Shown here: one piece after another, positions 43,365 to 52,613 of the stretch
Position numbering within the stretch: position 1 is the stretch's first letter
How the letters are laid out: every line of letters starts with the position of its first letter
Source: Bacillota bacterium
Lineage (GTDB): Bacteria > Bacillota > UBA4882 > UBA10575
Reading direction: 5' to 3'
DNA length: 64,000 nucleotides
Assembly (NCBI GenBank): GCA_012837715.1
Contig: DUQR01000039.1
Coordinates: 62,001 to 126,000 of the forward strand
Position numbers and translations under genes: made by a program
The notes under the pieces: generated by a model
Seen by the model: the letters and a program-made list of their open reading frames with translations, nothing else
Told to the model about the DNA's origin: nothing
The model's database searches: none

Positions 43365-43393
43365 ATTCTAACAAAGAAGGTGGTAGATGTCAA
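43365..43393 (-). promoter_or_regulatory. Promoter of tRNA-Leu
   Basis: Minus strand TTGACA, 17-bp spacer, TAGAAT, ending about 17 bp before the tRNA. Confidence 0.85.
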
Positions 43394-43442
43394 GGAGTTA
43401 AATTGTTCCCCCGCACTGGGCAAAAGTACCGGTCGGAACTGC

Positions 43443-43467
43443 TAAAAAAAGGCGGGTTGGCCGCCTT
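43443..43467 (-). terminator. Intrinsic terminator downstream of the YigZ-family gene
   Basis: Minus strand GGCGG-CCAAC-CCGCC followed by seven T. It lies about 155 bp past the gene's stop. Confidence 0.78.
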
Positions 43468-43534
43468 ATGGTCAATGTAGTATAGAGATAGGATGGCCTT
43501 TGGTGCGGAAAAGGCCGAAGAAAGTTTTGGTCCT

Positions 43535-43578
43535 CTAAAGAAATGAGGTTTAATCGGTGGTAAAACTCATTTCTTTAG
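43535..43578. repeat. Perfect 13-bp inverted repeat
   Basis: CTAAAGAAATGAG, 18-bp loop, CTCATTTCTTTAG. It lies downstream of the YigZ-family gene with no T run after it. Weak arms resembling the dispersed family (GGCCTTTGGTGCGG at 43495, GGTCCCAAGCCAAAAGCC at 43606) surround it. Confidence 0.7.
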
Positions 43579-43622
43579 TATTAGCATATTCTGTTGGCCA
43601 AAAAAGGTCCCAAGCCAAAAGC

Positions 43623-44231
43623 CTATTTTGTGACTCGCCATTTTACAGCGGGGAGACCGCTTAAAGCCTGGGTTAGGGCTTCTTGGTGGGCTTCGGGAGC
43701 TTGTGCTTCCAGATGGACGGTGGCTCCGTACTCCTCTTTAACCACCTTCCCTTCATAGGTCTGCAGCAGATGCTGGACGAGAGAGGATTGGGCATAGGGC
43801 AGTTCCAGGCTAATGGTAAAAAGGCGTTGGAACCGATGGCGACCGGCGGCGATCAGGGTTTGGAGCGCCGTTGAATGGTACGCGTCAATGAGACCGCGGA
43901 TCCCCAGTTTTTTCCCGCCGAAATAGCGGGTCACCACTACCACCGTATTGGTTAAGTCTTGCTGCAAGAGGGCGTTTAAGATGGGCCGTCCAGCGGTTCC
44001 CGATGGTTCGCCCTGATCGCTATAGTAAGTCAGGGGGTTTTCTCCCAAGCCGATCCGGTAGGCAAAGCAATTATGGGTGGCTTGGGGGTGGACCTCGGTT
44101 TTAATCCGGTTGACAAAAGCTTGGGCTTCCCCAATGTCCACCACCGGGGCTGCTTGACCAATAAAACGGGAACGTTCAATCTTCTGTTCCCAAATTGTTG
44201 CTTGGCCGATGGTAAAGTAGGTTAGCTCCAT
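43623..44231 (-). CDS. YigZ/IMPACT family protein
   Basis: A 202-residue protein of the IMPACT/YigZ family, whose bacterial role is not settled (link to translation suspected). The N-terminal domain has GEPSGTAGRPILNALLQQDLTNTVVVVTRYFGGKKLG, the conserved core, and a C-terminal alpha-beta domain follows (about 135-200). It starts at an ATG behind GGAGGAACC. It stands alone on the minus strand. Confidence 0.92.
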   Translation of the reverse strand: MELTYFTIGQATIWEQKIERSRFIGQAAPVVDIGEAQAFVNRIKTEVHPQATHNCFAYRIGLGENPLTYYSDQGEPSGTAGRPILNALLQQDLTNTVVVVTRYFGGKKLGIRGLIDAYHSTALQTLIAAGRHRFQRLFTISLELPYAQSSLVQHLLQTYEGKVVKEEYGATVHLEAQAPEAHQEALTQALSGLPAVKWRVTK

Positions 44232-44241
44232 GGTTCCTCCT

Positions 44242-44349
44242 TGGCTTTTGCGTTCCTTTCCTTATGATTGAACAATTCCAATAACTATATTGATAGCCCA
44301 ATCTTGTACTGGAAGGTCCTTTTTAAGTGGTTATACGCAAAAAGCTTCC
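44242..44349. repeat. Facing pair of dispersed repeat arms
   Basis: The left arm GGCTTTTGCGTTCC faces the right arm GGTTATACGCAAAAAGCTTCC, about 108 bp in all. It lies between the YigZ-family start and the ileS promoter. The remaining stretch to 44489 shows nothing I can name. Confidence 0.5.
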
Positions 44350-44489
44350 ATAAATACATTCTCCTCAACAGTATTCTCTATTCTGACCAGGGATTCCTCT
44401 ACCTACAAAATACATACTCTCCCCAAAACTTGCCTTGACAACAGAAAAGGTTATGGGTAACAATGCAAATCGCTTCTTCCGGTTAGCCA

Positions 44490-44518
44490 TTGACTTTCCC
44501 GCAAATGTGGGCTAAAAT
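44490..44518 (+). promoter_or_regulatory. Promoter of the ileS T-box transcript
   Basis: TTGACT, 17-bp spacer, TAAAAT, 20-25 bp before the T-box leader. Confidence 0.8.
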
Positions 44519-44539
44519 ATAATTTAATTATCGATTTGG

Positions 44540-44792
44540 AACAGGCAAAGAAAGGACGAGTAGTGCGGATCCGGGTTATAGAGAGTCCCCGGCGGGTGAA
44601 AAGGGGATAACTACGGCCGACATGAAGATCAGCCTGGAGCCCCCGGACCGAAAGGGCAGTAAGTTCGGGCGGATAGCCACCGTTAACGGCAAGAAGTGGG
44701 TCGGATTCCGATCAAGATCTGAGGCGATTGATCCGGCCAAATTGGGTGGTACCACGGTTTAAACCGTCCCTTTGCGGGCGGTTTTTTTGTTT
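44540..44792 (+). promoter_or_regulatory. T-box leader controlling ileS
   Basis: Leader RNA that senses uncharged tRNA. Visible parts are the stem I start AAAGGACGAGTAG, the AGAGAG...GGTGAAA region, TGAAGATCAGCCTGGAGC with ATC (Ile) as probable specifier codon, and the T-box GGGTGGTACCACGG that pairs with the tRNA 3' end. The terminator CCGTCC-CTTTGC-GGGCGG plus seven T follows at 44764-44788. Low Ile-tRNA charging would favour antitermination. Confidence 0.93.
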
Positions 44793-44834
44793 TTATAAAA
44801 GATCGGGTTCATTTTGGGGAAAGGAGTTTTACCG

Positions 44835-47800
44835 ATGGGTGGAAAATTTCGCGAAGTTGATGTGAAGAGTCCCGCCAGTCAACGGGAAGAAGCGATCTTA
44901 GCGCAATGGTCAGCCCAAGACATGGTTAAACTTAGCGTCAAGGAACGGGAGGGCGCCCCGCCGTTTATCTTTTATGAAGGGCCGCCGACCGCCAACGGCC
45001 GACCGGGAATTCATCATGTGCTGTCCCGCACGATCAAGGATTCGGTTTGCCGTTACAAGACAATGGAGGGCTACCAGGTGAACCGGAAAGCCGGCTGGGA
45101 CACCCACGGTTTACCGGTGGAGATTGAAGTCGAAAAGAAGTTAGGTCTCTCTTCAAAACAGGGGATTGAAGAGTACGGGATTGAACGATTTAACCAGCAG
45201 TGTCGGGAGTCGGTCTTCACCTACGAAAAAGAATGGCGGCGGATGACCGAACGGATTGGTTACTGGATCGATCTGGACGACCCTTATATCACGTTGAACA
45301 ACGATTATATCGAGACCGTCTGGTGGATTCTGAAAAAATACTTCGAGGCCGGGTTGATCTATGAAGGCCATAAGATCATGCCCTACTGTCCCCGGTGCGG
45401 TACGCCCCTGGCTTCCCATGAGGTGTCCTTGGGTTATAAGGAGGAGACGATTAACTCGATCTACGTGCGGATGAAAGTAGTCGGGAAAGAAAACGAGTAT
45501 TTCCTGGTCTGGACGACCACTCCCTGGACGCTCCCGTCCAACGTAGCGCTGGCGATTAATCCGGCTTCGACCTACGTGCGCGCCCAACGCCCCGACGATG
45601 ATCGGGTTTACATCTTGGTCCGGGAACGGGTTCCGGCCGTCTTGGGGAAAGGGGCCAAGATCATTGCCGAGTTTAAAGGGGAGGCCCTTCTGAACCTGGA
45701 GTATGAACAGCTGCTTCCTTTCCTGAAGGCCGAAGCGCCTGCTTTTCGGGTCTACGGGGCCGATTTTGTCTCCACGGAAGACGGGACCGGCATTGTCCAT
45801 ATTGCCCCCGCCTTCGGGGAAGACGACTATCAATTAGGGCGTAAGCATAAGTTGCCCGTCCTCCAACCGGTGGATATCACGGGCAAATTCACCCCCGAAG
45901 TATCTCTTTGGGCGGGCCGTTTTGTCCGGGATACGGATGACGACATCACCGACCACCTGAAAGCCGAAGGGAAACTCCTCAAGAAAGAGCGGATTACCCA
46001 CTCCTATCCCTACTGTTGGCGGTGTGATACGCCCTTACTCTATTACGCCCGGAAATCCTGGTATATTGAAGTAACCAAGTATAAAGACCGCTTAATCGCC
46101 AATAACAACAAGATCAAATGGTATCCGGAGCATGTGGGGAAAGGCCGCTTTGGCAACTGGCTGGAGAACCTGATCGACTGGTCCTTGTCGCGGGATCGCT
46201 ACTGGGGCACCCCCTTGAATATCTGGCGTTGTGACCGTTGCGGACGGCTGACCACGATCGGTTCCCGGCAGGAACTGGCGGAACGGGCCATCGAACCGGT
46301 GGATCCGGCCACCATTGACCTCCACCGCCCCCATATTGATCAACTGCATCTGGAATGTGAATGCGGCGGACGGATGGCGAGAACCCCGGAGGTGATCGAT
46401 TGCTGGTTTGATTCCGGTTCCATGCCCTATGCCCAGTGGCATTACCCCTTTGAGCATAAAGATGATTTTGACCAGTTATTCCCGGCGGATTTTATCTGTG
46501 AAGGAATCGACCAGACTAGGGGTTGGTTCTATTCACTCCTCTCCATCTCGACCTTCCTCTTTGACCAACCGGCCTACAAGAGTGTGGTCGTGAATGACTT
46601 GGTTCTGGATAAAAACGGACAAAAAATGTCCAAATCCCGGGGTAACACGGTGGAACCATGGAACCTGTTTGATCAGTATGGCGCCGATGCGACCCGTTGG
46701 TATCTCTTGGCGGTTTCCCCGCCTTGGATGCCGACCCGCTTTGACGAGGAAGGACTGAAAGAAGTTTATTCCCGCTTCTTTGGCACGCTTCTAAACGTCT
46801 ATTCCTTTTTCACCCTCTATGCTAATATTGACGGCGCCGACCCGGAAGCCTACCCGATTCCGGTTGCGGCGCGGGAAGAGATCGACCGTTGGCTGATCTC
46901 CCGTTTCAATTCGGTGATCAAACAGATCCGGGAAGACATGGCCGCTTACGAATTAACCAAAGTGGTCCGGGCGATCCAAACCTTTGTGGTTGATGATGTA
47001 TCCAACTGGTACGTCCGGCGTACCCGGGAACGGTTTTGGGGCCCGGAGATGAACGAAAATAAAAAGGCGGTCTACCGCACCTTATGGGAAGTACTGGTCG
47101 GAGTGGCCAAATTAATGGCGCCCTTCGCCCCCTTCCTGGCGGAAGAGATCTATCAGAACCTGGTCCAGGGCGACGGGAAGAAACCCACCGTCCATGTGGA
47201 GCTCTATCCGGAGGCGGATCCCGTTTTGATCGATCCGGAACTGGAGAAGCATATGGGCTTAGTCATCGATCTGGTTTCCTTAGGCCGGGCCGCCCGGAAT
47301 AAAGTCCAGATCAAAGTAAGGCAACCGCTGGCGGCGCTCCGGGTGGACCGAACCCTTGAAGCGCTGTTAAAGCCCATGGAAGGACTGGTTAAAGAGGAAC
47401 TGAACGTCAAGGAGATCATCTATGTGGAGGCTCCCGATGAATACGTCAACTATACCATTAAACCTAACTTTGCGGTCTTGGGGCCCAAATACGGGCATTT
47501 GATGAAAGCGATCAGCCGGGCTTTGGCCACCGGGGAAACGACGGCTTTGGTCCGGACCCTTCGGCAAGAAGGAAAACTCCTTTTCACCCTGGAGGGCAGT
47601 GGGGTGGAACTGACTACGGAAGATCTGGAGATCCGGACGAAGGACCGTCCCGGCTATACCTTGGAGGCCAATCGGGACCATTATGTCGTCCTCGACACCA
47701 CCCTTACGCCAAAGCTGATTCAGGAAGGATTAGCCCGGGAGATCGTCTCCAAGGTGCAGAATATGCGGAAAACCGCCCAGTTTGAATTGACCGACCGGAT

Positions 47801-47975
47801 TAAACTCACCTACTGGGCCGGTCCGGAAGTCACCGCGGCCATTGCGGCTTTTCAGGATTATATTCTCGACGAAACCTTGGCGGTGACGATCGAGCAGGCG
47901 GAAAACCGGGAAGAAGCCTTCACCGAATGGGAGATTAACGGGTATCCGGCCGGATTGAAAGTGGAAAAAATCTAA
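44835..47975 (+). CDS. ileS: Isoleucine-tRNA ligase, type 2 (IleRS2) with GXHH motif
   Basis: Charges tRNA-Ile. At 1046 residues with RKAGWDTHGLPVEIEVEKKLG and a long C-terminal part, it fits type 2 (eukaryote-like) IleRS, which is naturally insensitive to mupirocin. The usual HIGH (HXGH) motif is swapped to GIHH (residues 58-61, in PPTANGRPGIHHVL). This swap is known from a subset of bacterial IleRS2 and is associated with extreme mupirocin resistance. KMSKS is intact near residue 597; the editing domain is present. The ATG at 44835 follows AAAGGAG. The T-box upstream controls it. Confidence 0.95.
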   Translation: MGGKFREVDVKSPASQREEAILAQWSAQDMVKLSVKEREGAPPFIFYEGPPTANGRPGIHHVLSRTIKDSVCRYKTMEGYQVNRKAGWDTHGLPVEIEVEKKLGLSSKQGIEEYGIERFNQQCRESVFTYEKEWRRMTERIGYWIDLDDPYITLNNDYIETVWWILKKYFEAGLIYEGHKIMPYCPRCGTPLASHEVSLGYKEETINSIYVRMKVVGKENEYFLVWTTTPWTLPSNVALAINPASTYVRAQRPDDDRVYILVRERVPAVLGKGAKIIAEFKGEALLNLEYEQLLPFLKAEAPAFRVYGADFVSTEDGTGIVHIAPAFGEDDYQLGRKHKLPVLQPVDITGKFTPEVSLWAGRFVRDTDDDITDHLKAEGKLLKKERITHSYPYCWRCDTPLLYYARKSWYIEVTKYKDRLIANNNKIKWYPEHVGKGRFGNWLENLIDWSLSRDRYWGTPLNIWRCDRCGRLTTIGSRQELAERAIEPVDPATIDLHRPHIDQLHLECECGGRMARTPEVIDCWFDSGSMPYAQWHYPFEHKDDFDQLFPADFICEGIDQTRGWFYSLLSISTFLFDQPAYKSVVVNDLVLDKNGQKMSKSRGNTVEPWNLFDQYGADATRWYLLAVSPPWMPTRFDEEGLKEVYSRFFGTLLNVYSFFTLYANIDGADPEAYPIPVAAREEIDRWLISRFNSVIKQIREDMAAYELTKVVRAIQTFVVDDVSNWYVRRTRERFWGPEMNENKKAVYRTLWEVLVGVAKLMAPFAPFLAEEIYQNLVQGDGKKPTVHVELYPEADPVLIDPELEKHMGLVIDLVSLGRAARNKVQIKVRQPLAALRVDRTLEALLKPMEGLVKEELNVKEIIYVEAPDEYVNYTIKPNFAVLGPKYGHLMKAISRALATGETTALVRTLRQEGKLLFTLEGSGVELTTEDLEIRTKDRPGYTLEANRDHYVVLDTTLTPKLIQEGLAREIVSKVQNMRKTAQFELTDRIKLTYWAGPEVTAAIAAFQDYILDETLAVTIEQAENREEAFTEWEINGYPAGLKVEKI

Positions 47976-48066
47976 AGCAATGGCTCAAGCTGGCTCCCGC
48001 AGCTTAGTCCAGAAGCATCGGCGGCATATAGAACTGGCTGTTCGCAGCCGCGTTTCAATGCTAAGA

Positions 48067-48102
48067 AAGGATCTCTCTCCCGGTAGAGGGGTCCTTTTTA
48101 CC
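48067..48102 (+). terminator. Probable terminator after ileS
   Basis: AGGATCTCTCT-CCCGG-TAGAGGGGTCCT followed by TTTT. The stem has mismatches. Confidence 0.65.
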
Positions 48103-48154
48103 TTTAGTTGCTTTTTTACGAAAAATGATCCTATAATAAAGAGAATTAAATCAG

Positions 48155-48268
48155 ATCGGCTTTTCGTGTTGGCTTTTAAATAAACCTCATCCACTCTATT
48201 GCGCGCCGAATACAAGCTAAACACCATATATTGCATGGAAAGCCCTTTAGTGGCACCCAAAAGCGATT
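48155..48268. repeat. Facing pair of dispersed repeat arms (diverged)
   Basis: The left arm ATCGGCTTTTCGTGTTGGC faces TGGCACCCAAAAGCGATT. It lies between ileS and trkA. No trkA promoter stands out in this gap. Confidence 0.4.
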
Positions 48269-48295
48269 AATAACTTTATATTGGGGGAAGGAAAG

Positions 48296-49642
48296 GTGCG
48301 GATTGTCGTTGTCGGCCTTGGCCAGGTCGGTTATAACATTTCCAAAACCCTCTCGGAAGAAGGGCATGATGTAATTATTATCGATCAAGACCCGGAAGTA
48401 TTAAAATGGGCCGCAGCCACTTTAGATGTGATGACGGTGGTTGGGAACGGCGCCAGCGCGCGGATACTGGAAGCGGCGGAGATTAAGACCGTCGATCTGA
48501 TTCTGGCTGTGACCGAAAACGATGAGCTGAACATGATTGCTTGCATGACGGCAAAACAGAGTGGTGTCCCGATGACTGTCGCCCGGATTCGTAATCCTGA
48601 CTATACTTCCTACCATCCCTATCTCCTTTCCTATTCCCATTATGGTATCGACCGGATCATCAATCCCGAACATTTGGCCGCCCAAGAGATCTTCCGTTTA
48701 ATTGCCGTGCCGATGGCCACCGATGTGGAGTATTTTTACGATGGAAAACTGAGTTTGGTCGGGCTTAAGATCAACCAGGAGATGGAGATTGCGGGACAAC
48801 CGATTGCCAACCTTAACCTGGAGCGGTTTACCATTGTCGCTGTCGCCCGTGAGGGGAAAGCCCTGATCCCGCGGGGGGAAACCCGTCTCTTACCCAACGA
48901 CAAAATCCTGGTCCTGGGGGAGACTCTGGGGTTCCAACATTTAAACGGGTTGACGAAGAAGAAAACACCGGTGTTCCGGCGGGTGGTGATTGCCGGCGGA
49001 GGTTTAATCGCCCAGTATTTTATCCGTTTGTTGTTACAAAAGAAGAAAAGCCCGGAGATTATCGTCCTCGAACCCAACCCGGAACTCTGCGCGACCATCG
49101 CCACTGAACTACCCGGCTGCGAGATTATCTGTGCCAATCCGACCCAGAAGGAGACTTTGGAGGAGCTGGATTTGGGACCGGATGATGTCTTCGTTTCCCT
49201 CCTGGGAACGGAGAGCAATGATCTGATGGCCAGTCTCCTGGCGCGCAAACTTGGGGTGGAAGAGGTAATCTGTGAAATTGGCCGGGAGGATTACATCCCC
49301 TTGGCCGACACGGTAGGGGTGACGGCGGCCATTACCCCGCGGCTCTTGACCGTGAACACCGTCCTGAAACTGGTCCGGAAGAGCAATATTGTCCATATCA
49401 ATCTTTTGCAATCGGGGGACGCCGAGATCCTGGAGGTGATCCCGGAACCCAATTCACCGGTGATCAAGGCCAGACTGCGGGATTTGGGGCTTCCGCCCGG
49501 GATTCTGATCGGCGCTGTAATCCATGAGGGAGAGGTCATCGTGCCCCGGGGCGACACCTGGATTCACCCTTCGGATCATGTGATTGTTTTTGCCCTGAAA
49601 AAGCTGGTCCCAGAGGTGGAGAAGCTGTTTTACCACTCATAG
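48296..49642 (+). CDS. trkA: Trk potassium uptake regulatory protein TrkA
   Basis: Cytoplasmic NAD(H)-binding regulator of the TrkH potassium channel. The 448-residue protein has two RCK_N/RCK_C repeats: Rossmann VVVGLGQVGYNISKTL at the N terminus and VIAGGGLIAQYFIRLLL near residue 227, with RCK_C ending regions VPRGDTWIHPSDHVIVF. The GTG at 48296 behind GGGGAAGGAA is preferred to TTG 48281. trkH starts 15 bp after it, so both form a potassium uptake operon. Confidence 0.95.
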   Translation: MRIVVVGLGQVGYNISKTLSEEGHDVIIIDQDPEVLKWAAATLDVMTVVGNGASARILEAAEIKTVDLILAVTENDELNMIACMTAKQSGVPMTVARIRNPDYTSYHPYLLSYSHYGIDRIINPEHLAAQEIFRLIAVPMATDVEYFYDGKLSLVGLKINQEMEIAGQPIANLNLERFTIVAVAREGKALIPRGETRLLPNDKILVLGETLGFQHLNGLTKKKTPVFRRVVIAGGGLIAQYFIRLLLQKKKSPEIIVLEPNPELCATIATELPGCEIICANPTQKETLEELDLGPDDVFVSLLGTESNDLMASLLARKLGVEEVICEIGREDYIPLADTVGVTAAITPRLLTVNTVLKLVRKSNIVHINLLQSGDAEILEVIPEPNSPVIKARLRDLGLPPGILIGAVIHEGEVIVPRGDTWIHPSDHVIVFALKKLVPEVEKLFYHS

Positions 49643-49657
49643 AGGAGCAGGATAAGC

Positions 49658-51097
49658 ATGAGGTTAAGGTTGGTTCTTAATACAGTGGGCAAAATCTTGA
49701 TTTTATTGGCCATCATTATGCTGGTTCCTTTGGGAGTTGCCCTTTGCTACCGGGGAACCGACAGCCTGGCTTTTGCCAAAAGCATCATTGTTACTTTTTT
49801 GGCCGGGGGAATATTTGCTTTGATCAAACCGGAGGGTAATTTCCGGCGGCGGGAAGGACTGGCGGTGGTGGGCCTGGGCTGGATTCTGGTGACCATCTTT
49901 GGCGCGCTCCCCTTTCTGTGGTCGGGAACAACCCAAACCTATACCGATGCCTTTTTTGAAGCCATGTCCGGGTTTACTACCACCGGCGCCACGATCTTAG
50001 CCGATGTGGAGGGAACCGCCAGAGGCATTCTCTTTTGGCGGAGTTTAACCCAGTGGCTGGGCGGGATGGGGATCATCGTCCTCTCCCTGGCCCTTTTTCC
50101 CGCTTTACGGCAAGGGGTTTTTCTCTATGAGGCGGAGGTGCCCAGTCCCTTCCCGGACAAAGTCACGCCCCGCCTGCGGACAACCTCGGTCGTGCTCTGG
50201 TTGATTTATAGCGGGCTTACCCTTCTTGAGGTCCTTATGCTGCGCGGGGTGGGAATGTCCTGGTACGAAGGGACGGTCCATGCCCTTGGCACCCTGGCGA
50301 CCGGGGGCTATTCCACCCGTAACATTAGTGCGGAAGCCTTTCATAGTTTCCCGGTCGAACTGGTTCTAACGGTGTTCATGTTTTTGGCCGGACTAAATTT
50401 TTCCCTTTACTACCGGGTACTGAAAAAGAGAAGTCTCAAACCGCTCTGGCGGAGTACGGAAGTCCGGGTTTTTTGCGGCGTGATTCTGGTCGCATCCCTT
50501 TTGATCGCCATGACCCTCGTTCGTACGGATCGTATGCCCTGGGGGGAAGCCGGCCGCCGGGCCCTATTTCAGGTGGTTTCGGTCATGACAACTACCGGGT
50601 TTTCCAGCGACAATTTTGACCGGTGGCCGGACTTGGCCCGTGCCCTCCTTTTGGTGCTAATGTTTTTTGGGGCGTGCACCGGTTCGACCAGCGGTGCCAT
50701 GAAAATTGGACGCCTGGTCGTCCTCTTCCGGTATTCGTGCCGGCAAGTTAATAAAGCCTTTAATCCGCGGCAAGTGATCCCAACCAAACTGGACGGGGGG
50801 GTTATACCGGCGATCACGATCCACAGTATGGCGGCCTTCTTCTTTATATACATCACCCTTTTTGCCGTGGGGGCCATATGTGTGGCGGCAACCGGGGTGG
50901 ATCTGGTGACCGCGCTGACCGCCGCGGCTTCTTGTCTTGGCAATATTGGTCCCGGTTTGGCGGTGGTGGGCCCGTGGGGAAACTTCGGAAGTTTGCCCCC
51001 GTTGACCAAATGGGTGTTAAGCCTGTTGATGCTGGCGGGAAGACTGGAGCTTTTACCGCTTTTAGTGTTATTTTCACCCCGTTTTTGGCATAAATAA
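49658..51097 (+). CDS. trkH: Trk potassium transporter membrane subunit TrkH
   Basis: Pore-forming subunit for K+ uptake. The 479-residue protein has about ten helices plus four pore loops, visible as GFTTTGATI, LATGGYSTRN, MTTTGFSSDNF and ASCLGNIGPGL; the glycines form the selectivity filter. It is directly downstream of trkA. Na+-coupled KtrB relatives are shorter, so TrkH is preferred. Confidence 0.95.
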   Translation: MRLRLVLNTVGKILILLAIIMLVPLGVALCYRGTDSLAFAKSIIVTFLAGGIFALIKPEGNFRRREGLAVVGLGWILVTIFGALPFLWSGTTQTYTDAFFEAMSGFTTTGATILADVEGTARGILFWRSLTQWLGGMGIIVLSLALFPALRQGVFLYEAEVPSPFPDKVTPRLRTTSVVLWLIYSGLTLLEVLMLRGVGMSWYEGTVHALGTLATGGYSTRNISAEAFHSFPVELVLTVFMFLAGLNFSLYYRVLKKRSLKPLWRSTEVRVFCGVILVASLLIAMTLVRTDRMPWGEAGRRALFQVVSVMTTTGFSSDNFDRWPDLARALLLVLMFFGACTGSTSGAMKIGRLVVLFRYSCRQVNKAFNPRQVIPTKLDGGVIPAITIHSMAAFFFIYITLFAVGAICVAATGVDLVTALTAAASCLGNIGPGLAVVGPWGNFGSLPPLTKWVLSLLMLAGRLELLPLLVLFSPRFWHK

Positions 51098-51121
51098 AAG
51101 CGACGGAGGGAAGGTGGTCCC

Positions 51122-52507
51122 ATGACCAAAGCGTATGATGTGATTATTATCGGGGGCGGACCGGCTGGAATCTTTGCCGCCTTAGAACTGGTGGAACGGA
51201 CCGGAAAAGTATTGATTATTGAAAAAGGGAAGAGTCTGGCCGACCGGGGTTGCCCTTCAAAGCAACAACATATTCCCTGTGTAAAATGTAAACCCTGCTC
51301 CATTGTTTGTGGTTGGGGGGGCGCCGGGGCGTTCAGTGACGGGAAATTGACCCTCTCGACGGAAGTCGGCGGTTTTTTGGATGAATACATCTCCAAAGAG
51401 CGGCTCCATAAGATGATCCGGTATGTGGACGATCTTTATCTCCGCTTTGGGGCGCCCGGGGAAGTATACGGTGATGATGAGGAGAAAGTGGCCGCGATTG
51501 CGAAGAAAGCGGTCCTGGCCGACTTGCGGTTGATCCCTTCGCGGATCCGTCATTTAGGTTCCGGACGGACCCTGGAAGTTCTCCAAGCGATGAAAGAGTA
51601 TTTGGAGGAAAAAGGGGTCGAAGTGGCGCTGAACCATACCTGTGCCGAACTGCTCGTGGAAAACGGCGCCGCCGTCGGGGTCCGTTTAAAAGATGGCCAG
51701 GAGTACCGGGCGCAATATATTATTGTCGGCCCGGGGCGGGAAGGTTCCGAATGGCTGGTTGCGGAAGGCCGCCGGTTAGGACTGGAGACAACGGTCAACC
51801 CGGTGGACATCGGCGTCCGGGTGGAGCTCCCGGCGGAAGTGATGGAACCCTTGACTTCGGTGGTGTATGAAAGTAAGTTCATCTATTATTCCCGTTCTTT
51901 CGAAGATCGGGTCCGGACCTTTTGCATGTGCCCCTATGGGGAAGTAGTGGTGGAGAATAACGACGGACTGATGACGGTGAACGGCCATAGCCATGCCCAT
52001 AAGAAGACCGCCAACACCAACTTTGCCTTGCTGGTCAGTAAGAGTTTCACCGAGCCCTTTAAAGAACCCATTACCTATGGTCAATACGTGGCCGGTTTAG
52101 CGAACCTGCTGGGCGGAGGCGTCATGGTTCAACGCCTTGGCGACTTACAATTGGGACGGCGCTCCACGCCCGAACGGATGAAAAAGGGCTTGGTCGTGCC
52201 TACGCTCCGGGAAGCCACCCCGGGCGATTTAAGCCTGGTCCTGCCCTACCGGCACCTGTTGGCCATCATGGAGATGCTGGAGGCGCTGGATACGATTGCC
52301 CCGGGGGTTAACTCCCGGAACACTCTTCTTTACGGGGTTGAGGTGAAGTTCTACTCTTCCCGGCTCCACCTCAGCGCCGATCTGGAAACGGAAATACCGG
52401 GCCTCTTTGCCGTCGGGGACGGCGCCGGGGTGACCAGGGGATTGATGCAAGCCTCTATTTCTGGGGTAATTGTGGGTAAAGAGATCAAAAAACGGCTGGG
52501 CGCATAA
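51122..52507 (+). CDS. COG2509-type FAD-dependent dehydrogenase
   Basis: A 461-residue flavoprotein with N-terminal IIIGGGPAGIFAALELVERTG, followed by a cysteine-rich segment (RGCPSKQQHIPCVKCKPCSIVCGWGG, conserved in this group), and a C-terminal FAD contact GLFAVGDGAGVTRGLMQASISG. Substrate unknown in the family. The cysteine cluster could bind an iron-sulfur cluster, which is inference. It follows trkH by 24 bp and ends at a terminator whose stem overlaps the stop. Confidence 0.88.
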   Translation: MTKAYDVIIIGGGPAGIFAALELVERTGKVLIIEKGKSLADRGCPSKQQHIPCVKCKPCSIVCGWGGAGAFSDGKLTLSTEVGGFLDEYISKERLHKMIRYVDDLYLRFGAPGEVYGDDEEKVAAIAKKAVLADLRLIPSRIRHLGSGRTLEVLQAMKEYLEEKGVEVALNHTCAELLVENGAAVGVRLKDGQEYRAQYIIVGPGREGSEWLVAEGRRLGLETTVNPVDIGVRVELPAEVMEPLTSVVYESKFIYYSRSFEDRVRTFCMCPYGEVVVENNDGLMTVNGHSHAHKKTANTNFALLVSKSFTEPFKEPITYGQYVAGLANLLGGGVMVQRLGDLQLGRRSTPERMKKGLVVPTLREATPGDLSLVLPYRHLLAIMEMLEALDTIAPGVNSRNTLLYGVEVKFYSSRLHLSADLETEIPGLFAVGDGAGVTRGLMQASISGVIVGKEIKKRLGA

Positions 52508-52522
52508 CCCGGCCGTTTCTGT
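52491..52522 (+). terminator. Terminator overlapping the FAD dehydrogenase stop
   Basis: AACGGCTGGG-CGCATAA-CCCGGCCGTT followed by TCTGTT; the T run is weak. Confidence 0.6.
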
Positions 52523-52613
52523 TGGCGGATCCGGCATGGGCTGATCTTTGCGGTGAAAATATCGGCTGCCTTCGGCTTTGGGGAAGGAGGAACCCTGCGG
52601 CCAAAGGGTGTTT

